A DNA stretch of 64,000 nucleotides from Galbibacter pacificus (GTDB lineage: Bacteria; Bacteroidota; Bacteroidia; Flavobacteriales; Flavobacteriaceae), in contig NZ_JAPMUA010000005.1 of assembly GCF_029603155.1 (NCBI RefSeq), positions 186,001 through 250,000 of the forward strand, given 5' to 3'. The notes beneath the pieces were generated by a model. It made no database searches. It was not told where the DNA came from and saw only the letters and a program-made list of their open reading frames with translations. The translations under genes were made by a program, and so were the position numbers. This document shows, in pieces, positions 44,378-52,524 of this stretch; positions within the stretch are counted from its first letter, which is position 1, and every line of letters starts with the position of its first letter.

Positions 44378-45976
44378 ATGAAAAAACTAATAACATATAC
44401 ACTCGCTTCAGTTCTCGCCATTAGCTTGGTAAACTGTACCGAGGATTTTGATGACATCAATACCGATCCTTACGGGATTTCAGATGAAAGTCTAAAACAA
44501 CAATTCAATAATATCGGGGCCAAGTTCCCACCCATGTTTGCCAACGTTATCCGTATAGAACCTGCATGGAACTATCAATTGCAACATAACTTAAACGCAG
44601 ACCTTTTTTCGGGCTACATGACCTCGCCAACCCCTTTTTCGGGTAACATTAACAACCAGACCTATAGTTTGGTAAGTGGCTGGAACCAGACTATCTGGAC
44701 CGATGCCTACGATGCTAACGAAGGTAATGGTATAATGCCATATGCAAGGGGCGTGCATGAACAGGTACAAACGGTTGACAATGAAAATGCCATTATGTTT
44801 ACCTATTTGTCGGATATTATAAAAGTAATGGGAATGCACCGTATTTCTGATGTCTTTGGACCTATACGCTATACAAAGTTCAACGATTATGAAACTACAG
44901 GACAATACGATTCGCAAGAAGAAGCATATCATGCATTTTTTACAGACTTGGGCACTGCCATTGATGAATTAAAAAAGTTTGAAGGAATAGATGCTTTTAA
45001 AAATTTTGATGCATCAATGTTCAAGGGAGATGTCACTATGTGGCGGGCCTTTGCCAATTCTTTGCGCTTGCGCTTGGCCATTAGGGTCTCTAACGTAGAT
45101 CCGGCTTTGGCCAAAACCGAAGGAGAAAAATCGCTTGCCAGTGATGCCGGACTTCTATTGGAAGACAATATGGAAATAGATATGGGTGGCTTTGTACATC
45201 CTCTTTACACCATTAGCGATAGCTGGGGAGATATCCGTATGTCTGCCGAAATGGAATCTGTTTTAAAAGGCTTTAATGACGGAAGACTGGAAACATATTT
45301 CATGCCAGCTTTGGGAAATGGTGTAGAAGGCGAATACAAAGGTATAAGGATGGGAGTTGCCATTGAAGCTAAATCAGAATATGGCGATCATTCAAAATTA
45401 GGTGAATATTTAAAAGATTTAACTTATAAAGACTGGATGACCTCTGCCGAAGTTTATTTCCTAAAAGCGGAAGCCGCACTTAGGGGATGGGCTGGCGCCG
45501 GTGATGCCCAGACCAATTACGAGAACGGTATCAAGGCCTCTTTTGCCCAACATGGTGTTGGCGGTGCAGATGATTATATAGCAGACAACACAAGCACCCC
45601 GGCCGATTATGTAGACGCCATAAACCCAGCTAATGATTATGCGTATCCCTCGGATGTAAAAATAGCATACAATGCTGCTGGGACCAAAGAAGAACAATTA
45701 GAGCAGATCATCACCCAAAAATGGATTGCCATGTTCCCTGATGGTCAAGAGGCTTGGAGCGAATACAGACGTACCGGATACCCCAAAGTCTTTCCTGTTG
45801 TAATAAATAACAGCGGAGGAGAGATCGATACCGATATCCAAATAAGAAGGATCAACTTTGTAGATTCAGAAAAAAACACCAACGGTGCAAATGTAGAAGC
45901 CGCCACTTCCCTATTGAAAGGGCCAGACAATGGTGGAACGCGTTTATGGTGGGACACGGGATCGAATACTTTTTAG
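44378..45976 (+). CDS. SusD/RagB-like surface glycan-binding lipoprotein
   Basis: A 532-residue lipoprotein with lipobox LVNC (Cys about residue 20; MKKLITYTLASVLAISLVNC). It belongs to the SusD/RagB class, apparently the SusD-like type 2 group. The visible helical TPR-like core includes EEAYHAFFTDLGTAIDELKKF, MWRAFANSLRLRLAIR and YFLKAEAALRGW. It would lid the SusC barrel and bind the incoming glycan at the cell surface. It begins 12 bp after susC and is separated from nagB by a perfect hairpin that may attenuate downstream expression. Confidence 0.94.
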   Translation: MKKLITYTLASVLAISLVNCTEDFDDINTDPYGISDESLKQQFNNIGAKFPPMFANVIRIEPAWNYQLQHNLNADLFSGYMTSPTPFSGNINNQTYSLVSGWNQTIWTDAYDANEGNGIMPYARGVHEQVQTVDNENAIMFTYLSDIIKVMGMHRISDVFGPIRYTKFNDYETTGQYDSQEEAYHAFFTDLGTAIDELKKFEGIDAFKNFDASMFKGDVTMWRAFANSLRLRLAIRVSNVDPALAKTEGEKSLASDAGLLLEDNMEIDMGGFVHPLYTISDSWGDIRMSAEMESVLKGFNDGRLETYFMPALGNGVEGEYKGIRMGVAIEAKSEYGDHSKLGEYLKDLTYKDWMTSAEVYFLKAEAALRGWAGAGDAQTNYENGIKASFAQHGVGGADDYIADNTSTPADYVDAINPANDYAYPSDVKIAYNAAGTKEEQLEQIITQKWIAMFPDGQEAWSEYRRTGYPKVFPVVINNSGGEIDTDIQIRRINFVDSEKNTNGANVEAATSLLKGPDNGGTRLWWDTGSNTF

Positions 45977-46004
45977 CCAACTAAAGCCAATGATTTAAAA
46001 TTGC

Positions 46005-46033
46005 AGACAGGCTCGTTACGAGCCTGTCTTTTA
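46005..46033 (+). terminator. Hairpin between susD and nagB, possible attenuator
   Basis: AGACAGGCTCG (46005-46015) pairs perfectly with CGAGCCTGTCT (46019-46029) around a 3-nt loop, followed by only four T residues. It may reduce but not abolish read-through from susCD to nagB. Confidence 0.65.
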
Positions 46034-46075
46034 AAAAAAAGAACGAGAAAAAGAATATAAAAAGGCTATTTAAAA

Positions 46076-47992
46076 ATGATACAAGAAATTAAGTACAAAC
46101 AGGTAGGTAAATTTGAAGACACCAAATTTGAAAAAATTCATAATGAAATCTTTAACGATTCTAATTATGCTTCTGTTTTGGTGGCCCATGAAATTGCCGA
46201 ACTTATCAAACAAAGGCAACAGGAAGGTAGGCCTTGTGTTCTCGGACTTGCAACAGGATCGTCCCCAATTAAAGTTTACGAAGAACTTGTAAATCTTCAT
46301 AAAAAAGGCGAACTCAGTTTTTACAATGTAATTACCTTCAATTTGGATGAATACTATCCAATGGAACCCGAAAACCGCCAGAGTTATTACTATTTCATGC
46401 ACCAACATTTGTTTGACCATGTAGATATCAACCCAGAAAATGTTAACATTCCTTCCGGGGAAGTCCCTCAAGAAGAGCTAGATCAATATTGTATTGATTA
46501 CGATTTAAAAATAAAACAATTGGGCGGACTCGATTTTCAATTGCTGGGAATTGGAAGAACGGGACATATTGGTTTTAACGAACCCGGTTCGCATAAAAAT
46601 TCGGGAACCCGGATTATTACCCTGGACCATGTTACCCGCCGTGATGCAGCATCCGATTTTAACGGAATAGAATACGTGCCCAAAAAGGCAATTACCATGG
46701 GGGTAAGCACCATCATGAAAGCAAAACGGATTATCATGCTGGCATGGGGGCACAAAAAAGCCTCTATTGTAAAAGAAACTATTGAAGGGCAAATTACCTC
46801 CAATATCCCCGCTACTTTTCTCCAAAATCATGACAATACCACCATGATTATGGATAACGAAGCAGCTTCAGAACTTACGCGTATTAAAACACCATGGATT
46901 GTTAGCCAATGTATCTGGACAGACGATTTAAAAGTGCGCGCTGTTACCTGGTTAAGCGAAGAATTGCAAAAACCCATTCTCAAGCTTACCGATAAAGATT
47001 ATAATGAACACGGCATGGCAGGATTACTAACTATTGAAGGCTCAGCTTACAATCTTAACATTAAAATCTTTAACAAGGTACAGCACACCATAACCGGTTG
47101 GCCGGGCGGTAAACCCAATGCCGACGATAAAAACAGACCAGAACGCGCCAATCCGGCAAAGAAAAGGGTTATTATTTTTAGCCCGCATCCAGATGACGAT
47201 GTTATTTCCATGGGAGGTACTTTTTCACGATTAATCGAACAGGGGCACGAAGTACACGTAGCATATCAAACCTCTGGCAATATTGCCGTTACCGATGAAG
47301 AAGCGCTTAAGTTTGCCGAAGTGGCCCAATTACTGGACAATGATAAAAAGGAGACCAATTTTAGTAAAATCATAGCTTTTCTTCAAAATAAAACAACGGC
47401 TTATGGAGACAGCATTGAAACCAGGAAGATTAAAGGCTTAATCCGAAGGATGGAATCGTATGGCGCAACAAGATATCTGGGGCTCAACGATGCTAAAGTT
47501 CACTTTCTCGACCTTCCTTTTTATGAAACTGGCGAAGTAAAGAAAAATCCGGTTGGGGAAAATGATATTCAAATTATATCAGATTTAATTACAAGCATTC
47601 AACCCCACCAAATATATGCCGCAGGAGATCTGGCAGACCCGCACGGAACGCACAAGCTGTGCCTTGATGCCATTTTTGAAACCATAGAACGCATAAAAGG
47701 GCAAAAATTCATGGAAGATTGCTGGGTTTGGCTATATCGCGGTGCATGGCACGAATGGGACATAGCCGACATAGAAATGGCCGTTCCTTTAAGCCCCGAC
47801 GAGATGAACAAAAAAATAAATGCCATTCTTTTCCACCAATCGCAAAAAGACAGGGTGATGTTTCAAGGAGAAGACGCCCGCGAATTTTGGGTAAGGGCAC
47901 AAGAAAGAAACAGAAATACAGCTTTACTGTACGATAACCTTGGCTTGGCAGAATACGAAGCCATTGAGGCATTTAAAAGATATCATTTTTAA
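46076..47992 (+). CDS. nagB: Glucosamine-6-phosphate deaminase fused to a PIG-L deacetylase domain
   Basis: A 638-residue fusion. Residues about 15-270 are NagB-like (GlcN-6-P to Fru-6-P and ammonia), with D91 in FNLDEYYP, H164 and E169 in TGHIGFNEP. The residue matching catalytic D141 of E. coli NagB is T162 (GRTGHIG). Residues about 360-610 are a PIG-L/LmbE-type zinc deacetylase with PHPDDD at 370-375 (canonical PHPDDE) and DPHGTHKLC. No nagA is seen in the window, so the PIG-L part could deacetylate GlcNAc-6-P before the deaminase step. The fusion is known in Bacteroidota. It sits between susD and the kinase gene. Confidence 0.88.
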   Translation: MIQEIKYKQVGKFEDTKFEKIHNEIFNDSNYASVLVAHEIAELIKQRQQEGRPCVLGLATGSSPIKVYEELVNLHKKGELSFYNVITFNLDEYYPMEPENRQSYYYFMHQHLFDHVDINPENVNIPSGEVPQEELDQYCIDYDLKIKQLGGLDFQLLGIGRTGHIGFNEPGSHKNSGTRIITLDHVTRRDAASDFNGIEYVPKKAITMGVSTIMKAKRIIMLAWGHKKASIVKETIEGQITSNIPATFLQNHDNTTMIMDNEAASELTRIKTPWIVSQCIWTDDLKVRAVTWLSEELQKPILKLTDKDYNEHGMAGLLTIEGSAYNLNIKIFNKVQHTITGWPGGKPNADDKNRPERANPAKKRVIIFSPHPDDDVISMGGTFSRLIEQGHEVHVAYQTSGNIAVTDEEALKFAEVAQLLDNDKKETNFSKIIAFLQNKTTAYGDSIETRKIKGLIRRMESYGATRYLGLNDAKVHFLDLPFYETGEVKKNPVGENDIQIISDLITSIQPHQIYAAGDLADPHGTHKLCLDAIFETIERIKGQKFMEDCWVWLYRGAWHEWDIADIEMAVPLSPDEMNKKINAILFHQSQKDRVMFQGEDAREFWVRAQERNRNTALLYDNLGLAEYEAIEAFKRYHF

Positions 47993-48036
47993 GTTTTAAG
48001 TTAGTAGTTAGCAAATTTTATTTGCGTTAGTTTCTC

Positions 48037-48068
48037 AAAACAGCCTTTCTTTAAAGAGAGGCTGTTTT
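48037..48068 (+). terminator. Rho-independent terminator
   Basis: AAAACAGCCT (48037-48046) pairs with AGGCTGTTTT (48059-48068), with an inner TCT/AGA pair. It ends the nagB transcript; the kinase gene 136 bp on needs its own promoter or read-through. Confidence 0.82.
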
Positions 48069-48203
48069 AAACTACCATGTAAATATTTGGCAACGCCAAA
48101 CCATGAAAATTGTTAAAGGTAAAAACAACTTGTATTCAAGTTAAATTTAGTACCTTATCTGTTTAAAATGATGTCTAAACTAAAAATAAATAAATAACCA
48201 ACA

Positions 48204-49070
48204 ATGATTTTAATTGCCGATAGTGGATCTACCAAATGCGACTGGATCCTCGCCGATATAAATGGAGAACAGCTATTATCTTCCCAGACAGAAGGAATCA
48301 ACCCCATGGCTTTGTCCGACAAGGCCATAACTTCTATTATCCGAAACAATAAAGACCTTCAACCTTACAAAACCTTGGTTACCCAAATACATTTTTACGG
48401 GGCCGGTTGCGGTACAAGAAGCGCCGATAAAAAAATGAAGCTCATCCTCGAAGAAATATTCGAAAACAATGTCCATATTGGCATCAAGGAAGATGTTGTG
48501 GCGGCCATTCACGCAACAACTACTAAGCCCGGCGTAATTTGCATTTTGGGAACAGGCTCTAATTGTTGCTATTTTGACGGGACCAACATTATCCAGAAAA
48601 TCCCTTCACTGGGTTACGTTCTTTCGGATGAAGGCAGCGGTAATTACATAGGCAAAGCACTCCTTCGGGCACATTACCATCATAAAATGCCAGCAAACAT
48701 CAAAGCAGCTTTTGAAGACGACCATGATACCGATATGAACCAAATGTTCCAACACCTTTATCACAATCAAAATCCAAATAAATATTTAGCTTCCTTTGCG
48801 CGCTTTGCTTTTCAGCACCGTAATGATCCATTTATTGAAAACATTCTCCATAAAACCATTGCATCTTTTATAGAAACCTATTTAACACATTACCATAACG
48901 AGTTACAACGGCACCCTATTCATTTTGTTGGCTCCATTGCTTATTATTCGCAGGACATTCTAACCAAACAACTTAAAGAAAAAGGGTACCGGGCAAGTAC
49001 TTTTGTGAGAAAGCCAATCGACAATCTCATAAAATACATTGCCGGACAAAAAATACATACCAAAAATTAA
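48204..49070 (+). CDS. N-acetylglucosamine kinase-type BadF/BadG ATPase
   Basis: A 288-residue sugar kinase of the ASKHA/BadF-BadG family, probably phosphorylating N-acetylglucosamine. The phosphate-1 loop is ADSGSTKCDW (residues about 5-14), the phosphate-2 region is VICILGTGSNCCYFD (about 110-124), and the adenosine motif is HFVGSIAYYSQ. GYVLSDEGSGNYIGK carries the sugar-binding loop. The GH20 gene starts 4 bp after its stop. Position among NagB, GH20 and SusCD genes supports GlcNAc as substrate, though glucosamine kinase activity is not excluded. Confidence 0.86.
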   Translation: MILIADSGSTKCDWILADINGEQLLSSQTEGINPMALSDKAITSIIRNNKDLQPYKTLVTQIHFYGAGCGTRSADKKMKLILEEIFENNVHIGIKEDVVAAIHATTTKPGVICILGTGSNCCYFDGTNIIQKIPSLGYVLSDEGSGNYIGKALLRAHYHHKMPANIKAAFEDDHDTDMNQMFQHLYHNQNPNKYLASFARFAFQHRNDPFIENILHKTIASFIETYLTHYHNELQRHPIHFVGSIAYYSQDILTKQLKEKGYRASTFVRKPIDNLIKYIAGQKIHTKN

Positions 49071-49074
49071 ATCT

Positions 49075-51375
49075 ATGAAGTTACATTCCCTTTTATTGCT
49101 CCTCATCGTCTGTATGAGCTGTAATAATCCTGAAAAAAACACTTTGGAAAACACACATGCATTTGTAACTCCAAAGCCACAGGAACTAACTGTACAAAAC
49201 GGTAGTTTTACCATCGATAACAATACCGCTATTGTATATACCGATGATGAAACCAAACGTATTGCTAATTTTTTTGCTGATAAAATCAAGGCCTATACCG
49301 GCATAAAGCCCAAAACAAGTAACAAAACGGTCAAAAAAAACACCATTGTGCTAAAACCCAGCACTACTTTTGAAAATGATGAAGCCTACACCTTAAACAT
49401 TTCCAATAACCAGATACTTATGGAGGGAAGCCACCGCGGACTTTTCTACGCCATGGAATCTTTGCTTCAGCTTATTCCCGTTGCCCCAAAAACGGCATCC
49501 AATAATATCACTGCCGTAACAATTCCTGCACTTTCCATTAAAGACAAGCCCGCTTTTTCATGGCGCGGCATTCATTTGGATGTTTCCAGGCATTTTTTCA
49601 CTGTTGAGGAAATTAAAAAACAACTGGACGTTCTCTCCCTTTTCAAAATAAATAAGTTTCATTGGCACTTAACAGACGACCAAGGTTGGCGGGTAGAAAT
49701 TAAAAAATATCCAAAACTTGTAGTCAATGGTATTAAGGACAACCCAGAACGAAAAGGCGAAGAGTATTATACCCAAGAAGATATCAAAGAAGTGGTGGCT
49801 TATGCAAAAGAACGTTACATAGATGTTGTTCCCGAGATAGAAACCCCCGGCCATGCCGTGGCCGCGCTTGCAGCCTATCCCGAATATGCTTGTAACGATA
49901 CTTGGACCTACCAACCAAGAGAATTATGGGGAATAGATTACAATATATTTTGTGCCGGAAAAGAAAGCGTATTTACCTTCCTTGAAGACGTGTTTGAAGA
50001 ATTGGTTCCCTTATTTCCATATAAATATTACCATGTTGGCGGAGACGAAGTACCTAAAAAACGTTGGGAAAAATGCCCTCTTTGCCAAAAACGCATAAAA
50101 GATGAAGGCTTGGCCAACGAAGAAGAGCTGCAAAGCTATTTTATAGCACGTGTAGAACAGATTTTAAAGAAGCACGACAAAGAAATGATAGGATGGGACG
50201 AAATTCTGGAAGGCGGTATTACCCCCACTACCAATATTATGTCATGGCAAGGCGAAGAAGGTGGTATTAAAGCGGCTAATGCCGGTCACGATGTAATTAT
50301 GTCGCCTACCAGCCATGCATACCTTAATTTTCATCAAGGCGATTACCGCGTCGAGCCAATGGCGCACGGCGGCTATATCCCTTTGGAAAAAATTTATAAT
50401 TACGATCCCGTTCCCGAAGCCATAAATGAAGACAAAAGGCACCACATTCTCGGGATGCAGGGAAACCACTGGACAGAATACGCCTATGAAGGCAAGGACA
50501 TAGAATATTATGCCTATCCACGCATTATTGCCCTTGCCGAACTTACATGGACAGGAAAAGAAAAGAAAGATTATACGGATTTCCTTACACGGCTTGACGA
50601 ACTGTACCCGGTTTTGGACCATTATAACATAAATTACCATATACCGTTGCCGGAAGGGCCCACCGCAAACGGAATTGTATTTACCGATAGCGTTACATTA
50701 GCCTTCCATACCACACATCCGGTAAAAATGGTGTATACTATAGATGGAACATCCCCTACCGCACAAAGCCCTGCTTATAAAAAGCCGATTACCTTTACGG
50801 AAAACACCGAAATTAATATTGCAACAGTGCTTCCAACGGGAAAAATAAGCACCGTTAGGACCTTGCACGTTAAAAAAGGTAATTTAAAAAATGCCATTGC
50901 TGAAAAAGAGCTCGCCCCCGGATTAACAATGACGACACTAAAAGGACATTTTACCGATGCCAGTGCCATAAAAGGAACTTTTAGCAACCCAACCACAATT
51001 AAGCATATAAAAGATGCCAATGTAACCTACGATTGGGGGAAAGAAATAGACACAACCAAGTTTAGGGCCGTTTCCATAAAAGGCTATGTGGATATCCCCG
51101 AAGATGGTGTCTATTATTTTGCGAGCAAGCAAGAAAAAGTGAAGATTGCCGACTCTCTCATTATCGATCCCGAATATACCCTAAAAAGATTTCCTTTGGA
51201 AGGTACCATTGCCCTTAAAAAAGGCCTCCACCCCATTGAAATTTTATACTTGAACAATGTTATTAAGGGATGGGCTTCCGATTGGAACGAAGTAGAGGTA
51301 AAATACCGTAAAGCCAATGAAATCGAATATAAAACTATTGATAGTACCATGATATACCATATGCCTATTAAATAA
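49075..51375 (+). CDS. Beta-N-acetylhexosaminidase, GH20, lipoprotein
   Basis: A 766-residue exo-hexosaminidase that removes terminal GlcNAc/GalNAc residues, for example from chitooligosaccharides. ATG 49075 gives a lipoprotein signal (MKLHSLLLLLIVCMSC); a TTG at 49039 is rejected. Domains: an N-terminal GH20b alpha/beta domain (about 30-155), a GH20 barrel with catalytic D324-E325 in YYHVGGDE, a chitobiase-type C-terminal region (YTIDGTSPTAQSPAY), and a PA14-like end domain (KGYVDIPEDGVYYFASKQE). It follows the kinase gene by 4 bp. The likely location is periplasm or cell surface. Confidence 0.96.
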   Translation: MKLHSLLLLLIVCMSCNNPEKNTLENTHAFVTPKPQELTVQNGSFTIDNNTAIVYTDDETKRIANFFADKIKAYTGIKPKTSNKTVKKNTIVLKPSTTFENDEAYTLNISNNQILMEGSHRGLFYAMESLLQLIPVAPKTASNNITAVTIPALSIKDKPAFSWRGIHLDVSRHFFTVEEIKKQLDVLSLFKINKFHWHLTDDQGWRVEIKKYPKLVVNGIKDNPERKGEEYYTQEDIKEVVAYAKERYIDVVPEIETPGHAVAALAAYPEYACNDTWTYQPRELWGIDYNIFCAGKESVFTFLEDVFEELVPLFPYKYYHVGGDEVPKKRWEKCPLCQKRIKDEGLANEEELQSYFIARVEQILKKHDKEMIGWDEILEGGITPTTNIMSWQGEEGGIKAANAGHDVIMSPTSHAYLNFHQGDYRVEPMAHGGYIPLEKIYNYDPVPEAINEDKRHHILGMQGNHWTEYAYEGKDIEYYAYPRIIALAELTWTGKEKKDYTDFLTRLDELYPVLDHYNINYHIPLPEGPTANGIVFTDSVTLAFHTTHPVKMVYTIDGTSPTAQSPAYKKPITFTENTEINIATVLPTGKISTVRTLHVKKGNLKNAIAEKELAPGLTMTTLKGHFTDASAIKGTFSNPTTIKHIKDANVTYDWGKEIDTTKFRAVSIKGYVDIPEDGVYYFASKQEKVKIADSLIIDPEYTLKRFPLEGTIALKKGLHPIEILYLNNVIKGWASDWNEVEVKYRKANEIEYKTIDSTMIYHMPIK

Positions 51376-51421
51376 CCACATACATAATAACTTTCATTGT
51401 ACCGCCACAATGTTGTTTGGT

Positions 51422-51453
51422 TCAGCCTGCCTTTCGGTAGGCTGATTTTTTTT
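51422..51453 (+). terminator. Rho-independent terminator
   Basis: TCAGCCTGCC (51422-51431) pairs with GGTAGGCTGA (51436-51445) around TTTC, then eight T residues. It ends the hexosaminidase transcript, and the 62-bp tandem repeat starts immediately after. Confidence 0.9.
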
Positions 51454-51620
51454 GGCTTCCCACGCATATTCTTCCCTTCCCCATACATTTTTTTAGGTTT
51501 CCCATCCATATTTTTGGCGTCCCACGCACATTTTTCCCTTCCCCATGCACTTTTTTAGGTTTCCCATCTATATTTTTGGCATTCCACGCACATTTCTTCC
51601 TTCCTCATGTGTATTTTTTT
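51454..51620. repeat. 62-bp tandem repeat, about 2.6 copies
   Basis: Copies start at 51454, 51516 and 51578 (the last partial) with a period of exactly 62 bp. Each copy is itself three diverged ~21-bp units built on TCCCAYnCAYATTTTT, for example TCCCACGCACATTTTT and TCCCATCTATATTTTT. It has no coding potential I can see and lies between two terminators of convergent transcripts. Confidence 0.85.
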
Positions 51621-51622
51621 AT

Positions 51623-51664
51623 AAAAAAAGGCTGAACTCTAAGCTTTCGCTTAAAATTCAGCCT
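51623..51664 (-). terminator. Rho-independent terminator of the second SusCD operon
   Basis: On the minus strand AGGCTGAA pairs with TTCAGCCT (51657-51664 with 51629-51636), with an inner TAAGC/GCTTA stem, followed by a T run. It ends the susC-susD-lipoprotein transcript. Confidence 0.85.
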
Positions 51665-51706
51665 CAAACTAATTAAAACTAACTGATTGGTTTTTACTTT
51701 GCTGCT

Positions 51707-52498
51707 CTATTCGGGTTTAAATACCCAAGTCCAACCAGTTCCACCTGCATTGTTAGATAAATACAATATCAATTCGTCTTCTGTTAAAGAAATAATGGTA
51801 TACAATCCTTCCGGATTTCCTTGTTCTGCTCCAAGAATGTTTTGCCCGTTTACCTGTAATGTTTGATTGGCAACATCCAACACAAAGCTTCCTTCTTGCG
51901 GTGTTGCACCTGGCTTAGAATAGTAGGTATAGTTTGCAGCACCATCCAAGTCGAAATGCATCTTCCCTGCGGCATCTACCGGCGGACAACAATCTCCTGC
52001 TGCATTCCACCATGCTGTTTCCCATTGCGAAGGATCATCTGGTGGTGACATATACCACCATTTACCGCCATCTGCTGCAGGACCTCCGGCAAAAACCCAT
52101 GTTTTTCCTTCTGAAGTTTCTTCGCTCACCAAGTCGTACCAATCCTGATCTAAAGGATGATCCAATTCATCAATTTGTACATCTATGGTTTTAGAGAAAA
52201 ACTCGCCTCCCAAGGTTCCCGTATAAGTAAAGGTGGATGTTCCCGGGATAGGATATACAAACTCTACTTTATCGGTTAAAGCTTTTCCCAAATTATAATC
52301 CCAATAGCCTGTTATACCCGGGGTTTCCATACTTAACTCTACTAAGTTCCCTCCTTCTGTAGCTTGTGTGGCAACCAGTTTTACCCCGTCAATATCCGTA
52401 GTGTTTTCCAACACTTCCCTGTCGTCTATAGGTTGGCATGCCGAAAACAATAACAGCAAAGTACTCCCGCATAGACCTATTATTTTATTTATTTTCAT
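51707..52498 (-). CDS. Surface lipoprotein, SusE-like glycan-binding candidate
   Basis: A 263-residue lipoprotein (MKINKIIGLCGSTLLLLFSAC, Cys about residue 21). The mature part is beta-rich and unusually dense in Trp, Tyr and Gly (TGYWDYNLG, GKWWYMSPPDD, WETAWWNAAGDCCPP, GWTWVFKPE), consistent with aromatic platforms for carbohydrate binding. It lies 26 bp after susD in the second SusCD operon, the position typical of SusE or surface glycan-binding proteins. A homologous family was not recognised with certainty, so the role is inferred from context and composition. Confidence 0.7.
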   Translation of the reverse strand: MKINKIIGLCGSTLLLLFSACQPIDDREVLENTTDIDGVKLVATQATEGGNLVELSMETPGITGYWDYNLGKALTDKVEFVYPIPGTSTFTYTGTLGGEFFSKTIDVQIDELDHPLDQDWYDLVSEETSEGKTWVFAGGPAADGGKWWYMSPPDDPSQWETAWWNAAGDCCPPVDAAGKMHFDLDGAANYTYYSKPGATPQEGSFVLDVANQTLQVNGQNILGAEQGNPEGLYTIISLTEDELILYLSNNAGGTGWTWVFKPE

Positions 52499-52524
52499 GT
52501 CTTAAATTTTATCAGTTAAAATAA

